Assembly (NCBI GenBank): GCA_013399875.1
Contig: VXAZ01001058.1
Coordinates: forward strand, 1,546,880-1,610,879
DNA: 64,000 bases
Source: Gymnorhina tibicen
Taxonomy: Eukaryota; Chordata; Aves; Passeriformes; Artamidae
Reading direction: 5' to 3'
Positions within the stretch are counted from its first letter, which is position 1; every line of letters starts with the position of its first letter. A program made the translations under genes and the position numbers. Below, piece by piece: positions 30,780 through 44,600 of this stretch. Below the pieces are notes generated by a model. That model was not told the origin of the DNA. It saw only the letters and a program-made list of their open reading frames with translations, and made no database searches.

Positions 30780-33700
30780 ACATTTTAGCTCCTCCCCTTT
30801 TGCTGACAGGCTCTGGTTTTGTTCCATATATTTGCTTTTGAATCTAAACTACCACATTTTTAAATGAAATAAAGTTTTTGCCATTCAGTTGTGAACGGAG
30901 CTGTACCAAATGTAAAAGAAAAGTGCTGGTCAGCTGTCTGGAACACCAAGGTGACTGAGGCTGCTGTTTGTTTTCCAGGGCCTGGGCTCCGGGAGATGGC
31001 ACTGCCAGAGCCCAGGCTGGGAGCTGACTGCTTGAACAGAACACAAGCAAGATGCCTATTTGTCCTAGAATCGTGGAGCACTTCCAGTGCTTTCCCTCAG
31101 GAGAAATTCATCAAAGGAGTAAAATTCAACAACTTAATATTAACAAAAAGTGATTCATTTTCACAGTGAATTCGGTGGAAAGCTGCTTAATTCCCCAGCC
31201 AAGCATCACAAAGTTCCAAACCTGCCCCTCAACTTCTTGTTGAACAGATGCAAACTTTAAAGTTTAATCCCTGCTTAACACTTTTGATATTTTTAAAGAT
31301 ATACCTGGACCATTCTCCAATAGCCTGGCTCAACTCACAAAAACAACTCTAGCAATTCAAGAAGTCTTAGATGTGGGAGTAAATCTTGGTACAGTGCCAT
31401 GAGTATAAGTCAGACTTTAATAATTGACAACACAAACCAAAATGCTAGAGCCTGACATTTAGTTAACCATTGAAGCCACTGCTCCCACTGCAGCTGAGGG
31501 AGCCTCTCACTGGAGGGTGTCATTAACTGGAAGAAGAGAAAAACCACACCCCAGTGCGACTCTTCCATACTTCAGGCAAATGGACAAAGAAATCCATTTA
31601 AAACTTCACTTTGTTCTTTCCTCCTCATTTAATGAGTTGTCTGATTCAGTAACCCAGCATTAACTACTATTCTTTAGGGCTGGGTTTTCCCCATTCCCCT
31701 CAGAATCCCACACACGCCCCAGTCCTGATGCACAAAGGCACAGATCCGCCGAGCTACGTGTTATTTCTGCTCCTGTTCCTGATCCTACGAAGAACACCAA
31801 ACTAGTTTTCACTCTGAATTCCAGTTCCATATAACGAGAATGCAAAAATATAAATAATTAAAAACCTAGCAAGAAAAAGCCTGCCTTTGCCCACAGAGGA
31901 GAAAGGGAGCTGGTTCCTGTCAACAGGAGGTGCTGCTTCTGTTGAATAAATTAACTGTACTTCAGAATGATGGTGCTGTGTCAGCCCCCTCATCTCCATC
32001 TCCACTCCAACTCCGTATCTCAAGACCGTGTGTCTCAGAACACGCTACTAAAACACAGCTGTGGGTGAGTTAAACCACAAAAATAAACACCCAAGCTGCC
32101 TTCAAAACCCAAGTGTGACCCACGGAGCGGGGGAACACAAAGGTTAGGCTGCTGCCAGTGCAAATCGCTGCTGAGCTGCCTCAGCGCAAAGTTCTCTGCA
32201 CACGAAGCCGCCCGTGGGTGGCCTCAGCGCCGTGGGTGCATTTTAACACCCGTGGGTGCTGCCCAAGCCCCTGCTCTGGGTCAGGACGGGATCCTGCCAC
32301 CCAGGCAGCGCCGTGCGCCACCCAGTCCCGTTCTCCCAGCTCCCACAGCAGGGAGAGGGCAGCAGATGAAGACTCTCCTCTCATCCTGGAGCTGACAGCT
32401 GAAGGCTGCTTTACCTTTCACACGGAGCAGGTCCTGCCCTCTGTGACGCCTCTGTGGCTCCAGCGCCTGTCAAACACCCGCACAACCTCAGCCGAGAGCA
32501 CGGCTTGGCCCCAGGGGTTTTGATGACAACGGGAATCCGAATTAATTTGCCCAGCCAGAAGAATAGTTCAAGAGGTATAAAAGCCTCAGAATCATGAGGT
32601 TCACATAGCTGCAATTCAAATATTTAAATGGCCGGCTATGATAAAGTGTACAAAGCAGAGTTTATGTCCTACAGAATCTGGAGAAAAAGCCTGCAAAAGT
32701 TTGTCATTTTCTCCCAACAACAGCTACTTACTGCTGCGTTTGTTGAACCTGGACTGAGTTGTTTATTTACTCTGTGCATTTCTTAGTATAAAATATTCAG
32801 AGCTTATCCTAAGCAATCCATGGTTTGGGTAATGATTGCTTCCCAGGACTGGGATGCATGCCCTTTGCAGTTCTGCTCTCAGAGCAGCCAAATGCTAAGC
32901 CATAGAATTGTTTTCTTCCTCTGAAGTAGCAGCTGGTGCCTTGGAAGACACCATAAGCATCTCTGCCGAAATCTGTGTAATTGCACATGTCGGTGTGGTC
33001 TGTTCCGAACGTCTCCTTCTCCCAGACAAAACACTGTTTTCTCAAGCTGGCTTTGAAGACTGTATGTGTTCAAAAATAGCTTCAGGAAGGCACACACATA
33101 TATTTTGCTATAAACTGTGTACAACGTGTGCTGTATACAGAATATTAATTCCTCAATATGTGATTTTGTGAGACTGCCTCACTGGCATCATTATTGCTAT
33201 ACATGGAGCTGGTTTGTGTGCAAATATAACTCTAAACACAAAGTTTTAACTTGGCACAACCCTGGAACAATATAGATTTCCACCTGTTGCTGTGTAACAA
33301 GAGTGGCTGTTAAGCTAAATCTTTAATATGCAGTAAGTGGCTGTGGCCCTCTGTTCTGATCACACTTTGTCAAGCTAGAAAACTAATTAGCAGAATCTGG
33401 TGACCTGGATGTCAGAACCTCTGATATTTCAACAAAGAGCAAAATCCTTAATTCAACAGCAGACACATTGCAGAGAGATCTGATGGACCCTCCTGCCCAT
33501 CTCTAATGACTCACAAAGATGAACCTTGTATGGGGACAAAGAGAATGGGTTTTTTGTCCAAAATAACCAGAAATCGTAAGAAGCTCTGATTTATGAGCTT
33601 GATGAACTGCAAACAGCTCGATGATAATTCATTACTGCCCTAACTTAGGCATATCTGTCTACAGATACAGAAGACAAGATGTTAAGACAAGAGAACTGTT

Positions 33701-36700
33701 TCTTGCCAATAAATCCCCCTGGGCCAGGAGGGTCCCCGTCATCGCCATGGCACTACTGAGACACAGACAGCAGCTCAGAGCAGGTCTGGAGGAAAGCACA
33801 GAGGTGAACCAGAACTTCTCAGTCCCAAAAAGGCTCCTCTCCCCCCAAGTAATCCTCCTGCTCAGCTGAGGAATGCTTCCCTGCCGTAAACCTCCTGCCC
33901 CTGCCAGGCACCAGGGGAGTCATTATTTCGGGGGCTGAGCCCCGCACTGCAGAGCCCGTTCCCTGCCAGCTCCCGGGGACAGATGGGCACGGAGCTGGCA
34001 GTGCCCTGGGCTGCTCACAGCGCATTTCATGGAGCTGGTGGCACTGACCCACTGGCACTACCCAGGTGAGATTCAAAGGACGGGATGGACAGGGAGAAGC
34101 ACTCACCAAATTAAACACTCGCACTTGAAAAGCTTTTTAGTCGCACAGCCCCAACCTGGCCCCTGCTCCGGGGCTGTCACCATCTCCAGGGCTGCCAATC
34201 CTGAACCATTTCACTGAAGAAAAAGATCACTTAGAAAATAAGATCTAGTTCAAAATTAATTGTGCAACAAGCCAAGTGGCACCAAAGGAAATCCATCATG
34301 TAAACAAGCAGAGAGGATTTTCACTGCTTCCAGAAAGAGTTTGGCCTCCTGGAGGAAGGTAATTTCTGCACGAGTGACCACAAAATAAAGCTCGTAGGTA
34401 ATGTAGTGATAGGTACTCAAAAATATGATAGATGGAGGAACACGATTAGCTCTACTTTATGTACAAGTCCATTACACCCTTGATCACATACTTAAATGGC
34501 AAAGCAGCTGCAGAACTTGCAAATTACAAGCTCTGGCTTTGTTTTCAGAGCTGCTGCATAAACAGTTGTATTTAACAACTCCAGGCAGGCGCTTCTTTCT
34601 GTAAATTGTCCTAAGAATGTGCTGCGAGTCTGCAGCAAGGAATTGTTCCCAAAAATTCAGTGTCATCTGAATTGGAGAAGCTCAGTATCGCTCCTTTCCC
34701 TGTTTGTTTTTTCCCCGTGGATCCTTGTAGCAGTTATTGTGCTGAGGCTGGAGATCTCTGTGCCCAGGGCTGTTGGATAAGGTCCTCAGTCACTCATCTG
34801 CTTTGTCTGGAAGAGGGAAGAACTCTCCTCAGATCCAATCTATTTCAGCTATTACCTTTCATGCCTTTGTTACACTGCTTTTTTCTGCCCATTAGATAAA
34901 GCCTGGCTGGCTGCTGCCAGGAAAATTAGGTCTTCTATTGTTTTACCGTTAATTATGGAGAGTTCAAGATAAGGTTTGTGTTCAAAAAGTAGAGGGCAGG
35001 AATGGTTTGAATTTTACTTTCATTACAATTAGACAGGAAATTATGAAAAGGTGAAAAATAATTCATTGAAGAGCTTTCCTCTAGCAAGATAGCAAGGAAG
35101 GCACATTCTGGCACAGATGGAGCTCACGGGGTACCACTGAACACCATTGTTCTCAGCGTGTGCCTCTGCTGGGCACGGGGAGCCTGTTCCTACTGCATCC
35201 GTGTGTGGGCAGCAATGGGCAGGGGGAGGCCCCTGACTCCCCGCTGCTCTACTGCAGGCCTTTTCTCCCACAAAACACCAAAAAAATTAGGCTAAATTAG
35301 TCAATGGTGTAAGGCATCGAGTGACTGCAGAGATTAATGGGAACAATCAGTCACTCTCTGCGTAACTTGCGAAGGACATGGAAATATGACTAATCTGAGC
35401 ATGAGTTAATTGGGCAGCTGTCTCGCTTTCCTTTGAACACCACGGAGATAAACATTTGCACTGAGAAGCTGTCCTCATTAGAATTTCTCCGCCTGATGCT
35501 GATGGCGATGTTTACAACTACCACGAAACTACAGAGTTTTCACATTTTCCTTCCTGGGGAATTACTGCGGCTCAGGCTCCTAAAGGCACTTTGACAAAGG
35601 AGGGCATGAACCTTGCCTGGAGCTTCTAACTACGGGCTGACCGTGCCAGAGCCCCACAGGGTACATTTCCTTCTGTAATCAGCTTCTGCCAAGTTTCCAC
35701 CCTTTCTTTCTTTTCAGCTTCACAACCCGAGGTATTTATTCAGGGTTTGCAGGACAAGCAGGACACAGGGAGAGAAGTCCTCAAAGAGAGTGAGTCCGTG
35801 GCAGAAGACCACTGAAGTTGATGGGGTGCTAGTGAAGATGAGGATTTTGTCCACTCAGAGTCCGTAGAAGATTTAGAAACCATATAATGCAGGTGGAGGA
35901 GGGGAGAAGGATGTATTTCTCTGCCTTGCTAGCAGATAAGGAAGCGAGATTCCAAGGGGAATGAGTGATTTACCCACAGTCACACAGGAAATCAGCAAGA
36001 GATATGGAAATTAATGCTGAGAAGCATTTCAGTGCCTTAATCATAAAGCCAATCTTTTCCCTCAAATGCCAACAGCATTAAATGTTCCTTTTAAATAATG
36101 GAAATAGCATAAGACTTTCATTGACTTACAGGAACGTTTCCATCAAAATATTTTAGAGGGCAGCCAGCTCCAGTGGAAGGGTTGGTCAGTATTAGGACTT
36201 AGGTCCAGTTGTAGGAACCAGGGATTGGGATGAACTAAAGCAAGTTCAGCTGTCAGATTCCTTTGAGGATCATATCGTGGTAAGGTCAAAAAATTCAAGG
36301 TCAAAAAAAACCTGGGTGTGTTTTATTATATTTAGCACTAATTAGGGAGGCTCTGGAAAAAGGGACTGAAATATTCTCTCGCTGGGAAGCTATTAAACTG
36401 TTAGGCTGGGGGATAGATGGCTGAGAGCAGGGAAGATTCACATCTCTGGCATACAAATAAATCACTTGTTCATCTCTTATCCCTCTGCCCATCTCTGAGC
36501 AGTGTCAGGTGGTACCGAGGCAGCTGCCCAGGGAAACACATTTGTATAAATACATAAGAGCCTGGGTGGAAGCCTGTTTTTATTTAATCTAGCTTCAGTT
36601 CATTGTGTCTTAATTGAAAATAATGATGTTAGAGCAGTGATCAAAGAATTGTCTCATTAATTGTCTATTAAATCATTAGCTATTAAACAGAAATAAAAGG

Positions 36701-38503
36701 TTAAGGATGCAACACTCTATTCTGCCCAAAAGAATATGAATATGTCTCCAATTACAAAGAAACAATAAAGGCAGAATTAACAGTGAAAAGAAGCTTAAGA
36801 TAAGGCAATTAGATCCAAAATGCCTGACAGCTCTCATTAGAGGGTTTAGCAGTACAACCTATATGGAAAAGGCAACACAAATTCAGAAGCAAAGTCAATA
36901 TTGACTTTACCAAAGGGGCTTGTAAAGGGAATATGCATTTTTCTGAAAAAATATAGGCACATAAACCCTGTACTAAATTTTAACTCAGCTAATTAATTGT
37001 TATGGATTCAATCTTGCAACCAATACATATATTTGCAGTTAAAAAATTATGCCTGAACAGCATTCAGTCTGAGAGCCCCTCTCAGTAATTTGTAACTGAA
37101 ATCATGCAAGTGTGCTGCAATTTTCACAAAAATAACATTACTCCTGGTTTATATCACCAGGATGAGGCAATATCAGCTCAACAAAGACCACATTCAGACC
37201 TCTTGGGTTTGTTCATTATGGCAAAACATGAGAGAGACAGGTACCAGGTCTGGGAGAGGGTCCCAGGGGCATTGCCTCTGTCAGTGATTTGAGACCCAAA
37301 TAATTTCATAAAGCAGGCAAATGAAGACCTGACTTGTATCAAGTCACTACCAAAAAACAAATGTAAAAAAATGACAGTGCAAATCCCATCTGGTTCAGTC
37401 CAGTGTTCTCAAACTACAGCAAGTCCTAGAAACTCAATTAATAGAAATAAAAGTCCCCACACACCATCCTTTAGATCTGGATCTGGTTTTCTGAAGCACA
37501 AAAAGAAGACAGGCTCAGCAATAAGTTGATGATCTACAACTTGGTGCTTGGGTTTATGATATGAACAATTCATTGCTCCTATTTATCAGCTGATAAATAA
37601 TAGTCCCTAACCAGATAACAGCTGTATGCTACACAGAAAAAAAAAAAAAAGAATAGCAACATTTATCAAGGCAGCCTTTTCCTTTGACAATTAATGTAGT
37701 CATAAACAAAGATATTCATCCATCTTCCTCTGGGAAGGACCTTCAAAGAAATTTGGCTTCCAGAAAAAGAAAATGGCATTTTTTTCTTTCCCTATCTGAT
37801 ACATAAGGGAAAATATGGAACCCACAAATAATACCAAAAAACTCCAACCCATACAGAGCTCTCTGTAGTCAATTTTTAAGTTCATTTAAAACAAGAACAC
37901 CCCCAGACCATGTAATAAAACAAATTAATCTGTTAAAGATATTCAAAAGCACATCTTTTATGCCTAAAAATAATAATAATGAGCTAAAAGCTGAAAGCCA
38001 TGCAATGGTGTCAGAAGTCAGGCAGGCAGAGCCTTGATAAAGTCACATTAACACAATTTTCATCACAGTGTCAGGGAGACAGAACCAGTTGAACATAATA
38101 TTTAAAAAAAAAACACCATTAAAACAAAGCACAGCACTGTTTAAAAGCTCTCCCAAGCAATATGGTTGTTATTTTCTATTCCTGTCACACTCCTCCAGAT
38201 GTTGGTACAGTTCAGTATCTTTAATTATAAGAAACTCTTGACTGGCGATGCAGCCAGAGCACAGAGGAAACCTTCCTGCCCTCTGTTCAATTATTCTGCA
38301 TTATTGCTGTGAAACGATGGACGCACAACAGCCACACAAGAGCACAGACCCCTGTGGAAGGAGCTGCTCCCCCTGCCTGAGGTACATCAGCAACGTGGCC
38401 CTTCTCATCAGCGCTGGCCAGCCCAGAAACACCTGGGCAGCTCTCCCCGTGCCCCTGGCCCTTCCTGCGGGTGGGACAGGGCAGCACAAACAGCTCTGGG
38501 TCA

Positions 38504-39151
<648 letters not shown>

Positions 39152-39991
39152 TTAGAGGAGCACAGCACCACGAGAATGCCCCGGGGATCGTGGCAGTGGC
39201 AGGCACGGGGACGGGAGCCTCCCTCGCACGCGCCCTTTGAACTCCCTGCAACGTTCGAGCAACTTTCTAAGCCAAAAGTTGCATCTGGGCCACCAAGTCC
39301 TGGTTTTGACAAACGGGGATTTACTCTTTTTGAGCCCATTTACAGGTTTGGCTGAGGGCAATGCAATCTGTAAGGCAATGAGGCACTAAGGGCTGCCTGC
39401 AGAGCACAGCACGGCTCAGTAGGATCTCCAGGGCATCTCCAGCAACTCCTCCCACTCCTTTGCCCCAAATCATGCCAGTGATTTGGGAGGTGATTTTCCA
39501 CCGTCACAACACCAGCATTTCTTTCTTGCTGCTCCAGCTAACAGCGCTGTCAGTTGACCATTTATTTCCATAAATACATTATGAGAAAAACTATGCATCC
39601 ATATACAATTTTTTTAGTCTTTCCCCATCAAAATCCCACCTAGAGACGCTTAACCACATTTATCTGTAACCCTGATGAATTCACAGTGCTGGCACTCTAA
39701 TGACTCCATTAACACAGCCTTCCTCTGTGTCTCATATGGCTGCAGTTTGATTAATTACTCCAAATGAGTTGCTACAGAGGCCCCTGCCTGGCATAAGCAG
39801 GTACAGACTGGAGGGGAACAGCCTTTGCAGAAGCAGTGCTGCCTGCCAGCCCCACAAGCGGGGCAAGGAATGATCTGGGATTTCACAGGGATTCATTCCG
39901 GCCGTCTCGAAAAGCCTGCGAGAGGAAATACTGCTCTGAATCAATCCCCTTTTCATTTTTCAACTTCCATAAAACTAATTGCTTTCCAGTT

Positions 39992-40012
39992 GGGGGAGGT
40001 GGGGGTGGGGGG
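39992..40012 (+). repeat. G-rich tract, possible G-quadruplex
   Basis: The plus strand has G5, A, GG, T, G5, T, G6. This allows a two-layer quadruplex but not a canonical four-run G3 one without slippage. In the pre-mRNA it is the C-rich strand. Confidence 0.5.
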
Positions 40013-41600
40013 AGATAAAAAAGTTGCTTCAAACTAATCTAACTTTAAACTCCATTATTAGAATTGGTGGAAGAAGGAATGGATTTTAGTGAAAAATTTG
40101 ATGGCAGCTTGCATAGGGAGATATATTCACTATCATTTGCTCTGGCTGCTGGCTAGATTGATAGAGAATAATGGGCATTGACCACAAGCTAAGGACAGCT
40201 GGAGAAGACCAATAAATACTCGCAACTAAGATGTATTATTAATCAATATTCAGAACCTTCTGCAAAAAGCGCCCTGAATTAAATGAGCTGCAGCACTAAT
40301 AACAGCAGTGCAGCTACCTCCGAGAGCCTCCGAGATGTTTATGGGCAGCCACGGCCCAGAAAAGCATCGAGCACACACTCGAGTCCATTTCTGATCAGAA
40401 CAGCACTAAGAGGACGTGCTCAACTTCACACTCAGACTTCAGTGTGATTTAAGAGTCATCCTGAGCAGAGATGCTTTTCCGAACAACACCTCAGGAAATA
40501 AGGCTTTGTTCTGTTCTCTGCGAGGCACAAACCAGATGTTTTACACAGTAAATGACTGTCTAGTTTTTGTTTCTGCTGAATGGGCTCATTTATTACCAGC
40601 TGCCAGCAATGAGAGAGGGACACTGGCAAAGAGAGAAGTATGTGACAGAAGTGGAAGTGTGAAAAAACAACTGAAAATCCTTTACAAAGACTGAGATTTG
40701 AACAAGGCTGAGAAGAAAATGCTCTGAAAGAAGCACTTGGGTGCACCTCAGGTGGAAAGAGGTTTTATAAGACAGACAAAGAGAAACTGAAGGTAATTCA
40801 TCCACAAGTCAGAGAAGAGGTAGTTAGATTTCACCACTGTAAATATCCCATATATCCCATATATCCTAAGCCACCAAAAATCAGATGTTTGATGAAGACC
40901 TGGTGGTCCTGTGTCAAAAGGCTCGCGAGGAGCAGTTCTCCAACCTTCTCCAACAACAGATGCTCTCCTTCAGTGCATCTGGGGAAAATCTGCTTTGGCC
41001 AAGGTCACAAACAGTGAGTACACAACAAATTCCACTTGCAAACTCTCTGTTAGCACAGCTGTGAACTCCTCCAGGTCAGGCAGGCAGTGCTTGTGTGCAA
41101 TCACAGCCTGATCCAAAGCACTGCCGAGTCAGGGATTAAAGGACTCTTTGGACTTGGGTGGACTTGGAACCAGCTCCTCAACAGGCCTGATCTGTTCCTC
41201 GTTTGTTTTTTGTGCTGTTTGTTCTCTCACCTGAGTGTTGACCACCGTGTGTGGCAAAGCACAACCCAACCTCCAGCCTCGTTTAAGTGCCGTTTAGCTG
41301 CCAAAGCTGCAGTCAGACTTTGATGCACTGAAGGACAATGCAAAGTTTACAAAGGCATTTGCATGAACTCCCGGTGAAGATGAGCACGAGACAAGCACAA
41401 GCACCAGAACTGTCCTGAACCTTCTCTGCTTCCCAGCACGCACAGGTACCCACCGTGCTAATTAGCTGGTGCAGCCTCACAAACCCTGCACTTCACTGGT
41501 GAGCAATTCCACCAGAGAAATCAATATTTCAGATGCCTGATGCCTGGAGTGAGCGTTACACAAATATAATAGGCTGTGTAAAGGCCTTTTTAAGAGCTGA

Positions 41601-41610
41601 CTATTTATAG
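41601..41610. promoter_or_regulatory. MEF2-type binding site match
   Basis: CTATTTATAG fits the MEF2 consensus CTA(A/T)4TAG exactly. It lies in an AT-rich stretch without repeats. A single ten-base match in 64 kb has modest significance. Confidence 0.2.
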
Positions 41611-44600
41611 ACTGCAAAAATACATTTCCTCTGAGGAAGAAATATGAACTAATTGACTGTCCAGTAGATTTATAAACAGACCTTTTAGTGCTTCTTCAGC
41701 AAGTCATAACATTTCATCTAAATTCTGTAAAGCTTGGTTTACATTTCCATGGTAGGGTTTACTGCAGAAAAAGAGCTACTAAACTTTAGACACCTGTGCT
41801 GGTGATTCCAAACAGCCCCTGAAATGTAGAGAGGGGTCATTGTGTTGATTTACTTGGGTAGCTCCTCCCCCGTGGCACAGTGAAACACCTGCAACAACAC
41901 CCAGGGACCAGCAGCACAATCCTCTAACTGTGGGCACTGCCAGGTCCCGGGGAAAAACTGGGAATCCTTCCCCATTTCTTTTGTTGAGGGTTTCAGCTGT
42001 CAGATCTTGGCCAACACCTTCAGCTCAGCAGCCTGGGTGGGAGCTACACATTCATATCACAGGCTACATCCCTGAATAATAATAATGTGTGTGTTTATCT
42101 CCAGCTCTCTCTGTACCTGAATGCATTAGCACTTCAGCTGAGCTCTTCTTAATTACAACTGTAACCTGCTAATAGCATTTCTTTGTTGTCTGAAGGAATC
42201 TACTTCTTATGCAGCCCAGGCTAAATTAAAATTTAATACAACATCAGGTCGCAACAGAACTAGGAAGCAAATGACAGCTGTTTAATTAAAACCTAAAGTT
42301 GATTAGATGGCACTACTGAGAGAGATACTCAAGAGGAAGAGCCGAAAACTACTGAAACTCAAGGCCAGGATAATGGCTTTATTTAAATATGAATAAACAC
42401 TGCACACAGCCGTAGTAAATGTTTGACAACTGGTGGGTTTGGACAAATGGGGAGGAGAAGTGAACGGGAGAAGTGTCAGGAGTCACGAGAGGGCTCTGAC
42501 TGCAAACACTGCTGGTACCTGTGGACGTGGCCTGGAGCTGGGATTACTGAGAAGGGACTCCAGTGGGTAGGCACAAATCAACCCAGGAACTCCAGGCACA
42601 AAGTTCCCAATAATTATGCTTTAAACAACACCCCAGTGACCTAAATGCTCCTTAGGCAGGTGACTCTATGGCAGCTCACCCAGCTCCCTCAAGCTGACAC
42701 CATGCAGCTTTTTCACCCTCTTTTGTTGAAAAATAAAGACACGGAGACATAGATTATACACCTCAGAAAAGCACCTCAGGAGCCAGGAGCTGGGCCCAGG
42801 TTACCCAGAGCCCAGGGCCTGATTGCTGCCCCTGTGGGAGCAGCCAGCATCCTTCCCACAGAGTCTGGCAGGCGCTGCATCCCACGCCAGCCCAGGTTCC
42901 CGTGACAGGTATCATCCCTGTGATTAATGCACGAGCTGCCTGTGTTTTTCTAGAGGTTAACAAAACATGCTACAGTACACTAAACCCAATAAACACTCAA
43001 TTGTAAATCAGGAGGGAAACCTAAAGCCAACCCTATTCCACTGACAAATGCTACAGTTAAATGCCTTTTGGCATTTAGCTGAAATGACTGTCTTTAGTGA
43101 GGAAGGCAGAGAGCTGGAACATTTGTCTGTAGAATTGCATTCCTTCATTATTATTTCTTTCCCCTGAGTGTAGCTCATGAAAATACATTTGTAATATTAG
43201 AAGGAGTCTTTTAGGAACCAGTTCTTCTGCCTGGAAACGGCATCTCTTAAAAAATGTAAGTGACAGGGCAGATTGTGACGTGTGGGCTGGGCTAGGGGAG
43301 GGTTCTTTATTTGATAAATTATTCACCACCTTTTGCTTCAGATCAAAGAGCAAGGCAATATAAATCCATTAAGCAAGCTTAATATATAAATTAGATGCTT
43401 TGCTGAAATTATTCTAACCCGCAGCAATTCTGTACTTTTCCCCCCTCGTGGCTGAATACCATTTGGGGTTTCCAATCCATATTTATGAAGCCTGGGTGTG
43501 AGAAACTATCTCTATTTTGCACCATTATATCAGGTAAGAGACACCATTCTGTCACCCAAAGGCGAGAACAAACAGCTGGGATGATGTGTTTATGAAACAC
43601 GAGAAAACATAAAGAATCTTGCAAAGAGACGACATTCTCTGACCTTTTTTCCTTCCTCATTTCCTTTCCTTCCTCCCTCCTCATAAAGGGCTGAACTACA
43701 GCTACTTCCTTACCCTGCACACATCATTTCAGTGGAGCCACTTGTGGAATCACCTATTTCCCAGCTTCTCAGGGGCAAGCACGAGTGCCCCTGCGCTGCC
43801 CAGCACGTGTGCTGCTGGAAGGTCACTGCCACTCCCCTGCAGCATCCCCTGTCTCCGACGTTTCCTCAGCCCAGCCTCTCAGCCAGCGGATCGCTGCTAG
43901 GAGGGATCGGCTCTGACAGATGGACACTCACAAACACTGCAGCCTCTCGTGTCCAAGTTAAAGGTCAGCCTCTTCTCCTTTGTTTACCTGCACAAAGGCT
44001 TTTATTTTATTTCAGCTGGGGGTCCCCAAGGAAGGACAAGCAGGTGCAGGTGCTCTGCAGCAGGAATTGGTGCAGGCTGAACCATACACAGAGGTTCCTA
44101 ATCACTGCTTCTCGCTGAACAATGTAAGCAGCAGCCATTAGCCTAATTGAATATTATTCTAGATGTGCATCAGTGCTGCAAAAACAATTTGCTTTAGCAC
44201 AAAAAAGCACGATCCAGAGACTCCAAAGTAGAGTCTCATTTCAGAACTTGTCTTTCTGCCATAGAGACACTGAAGGAAGCTCTGATCTCAGCAGAGTGTA
44301 CCTGGCACACGCAGCCAGCGGGACTGGTAATTCTGTCTTGGAGCTCACGGAAACTAAAGCTGAGAATTACTCCATTTCATGGTTTTTTACGAAGGAAATG
44401 CAGCTCATTTTGAGGTCTGTGTAGAATGAATAAGCAAAACCTGCTGCTGAAGGTGAACCCTGATTAGACGCACAGAGACTGTCATTTCTGTGACCCGAGG
44501 CAGTTTTGGGGGTTTTTTTCATAACTCAGAGCAGATCTGCCCCCATTAAGCAAAGGTTCAGAACGCAGCCTGGTGCACTTGGCAGAAGTAATTGCAACCT

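Larger units (their letters stand above)
30256..30867 (+). other. Candidate antisense open frame, 203 codons, unknown
   Basis: The first ATG at 30256 (context GTGGCAATGC, G at -3) opens 203 codons ending in TGA at 30865-30867. An AATAAA hexamer follows at 30868-30873, with T-rich sequence after it. The product would start M-P-L-K-Q and carry a Ser-Pro dipeptide run encoded by the CCATCT array at 30301-30366. An Arg/Ala-rich GC-rich middle and a hydrophobic C-terminal end follow. I recognise no domain or homologue. It lies inside the large intron, opposite in strand to TMEM132C. It may be pure chance, because GC-rich repeats keep frames open. I list it because TATA box, CpG-rich patch, start, stop and poly(A) signal are arranged in working order. 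Confidence 0.2.

Noticed and set aside
32577..32584. TATAAAAG as a second promoter
   Set aside because: There is no CpG patch or open frame in a sensible position downstream, and the motif is common by chance.
37636..37650. Poly(A) tract as the tail of a processed pseudogene
   Set aside because: No coding-like or transcript-like sequence precedes it on either strand, and no target-site duplication is evident.
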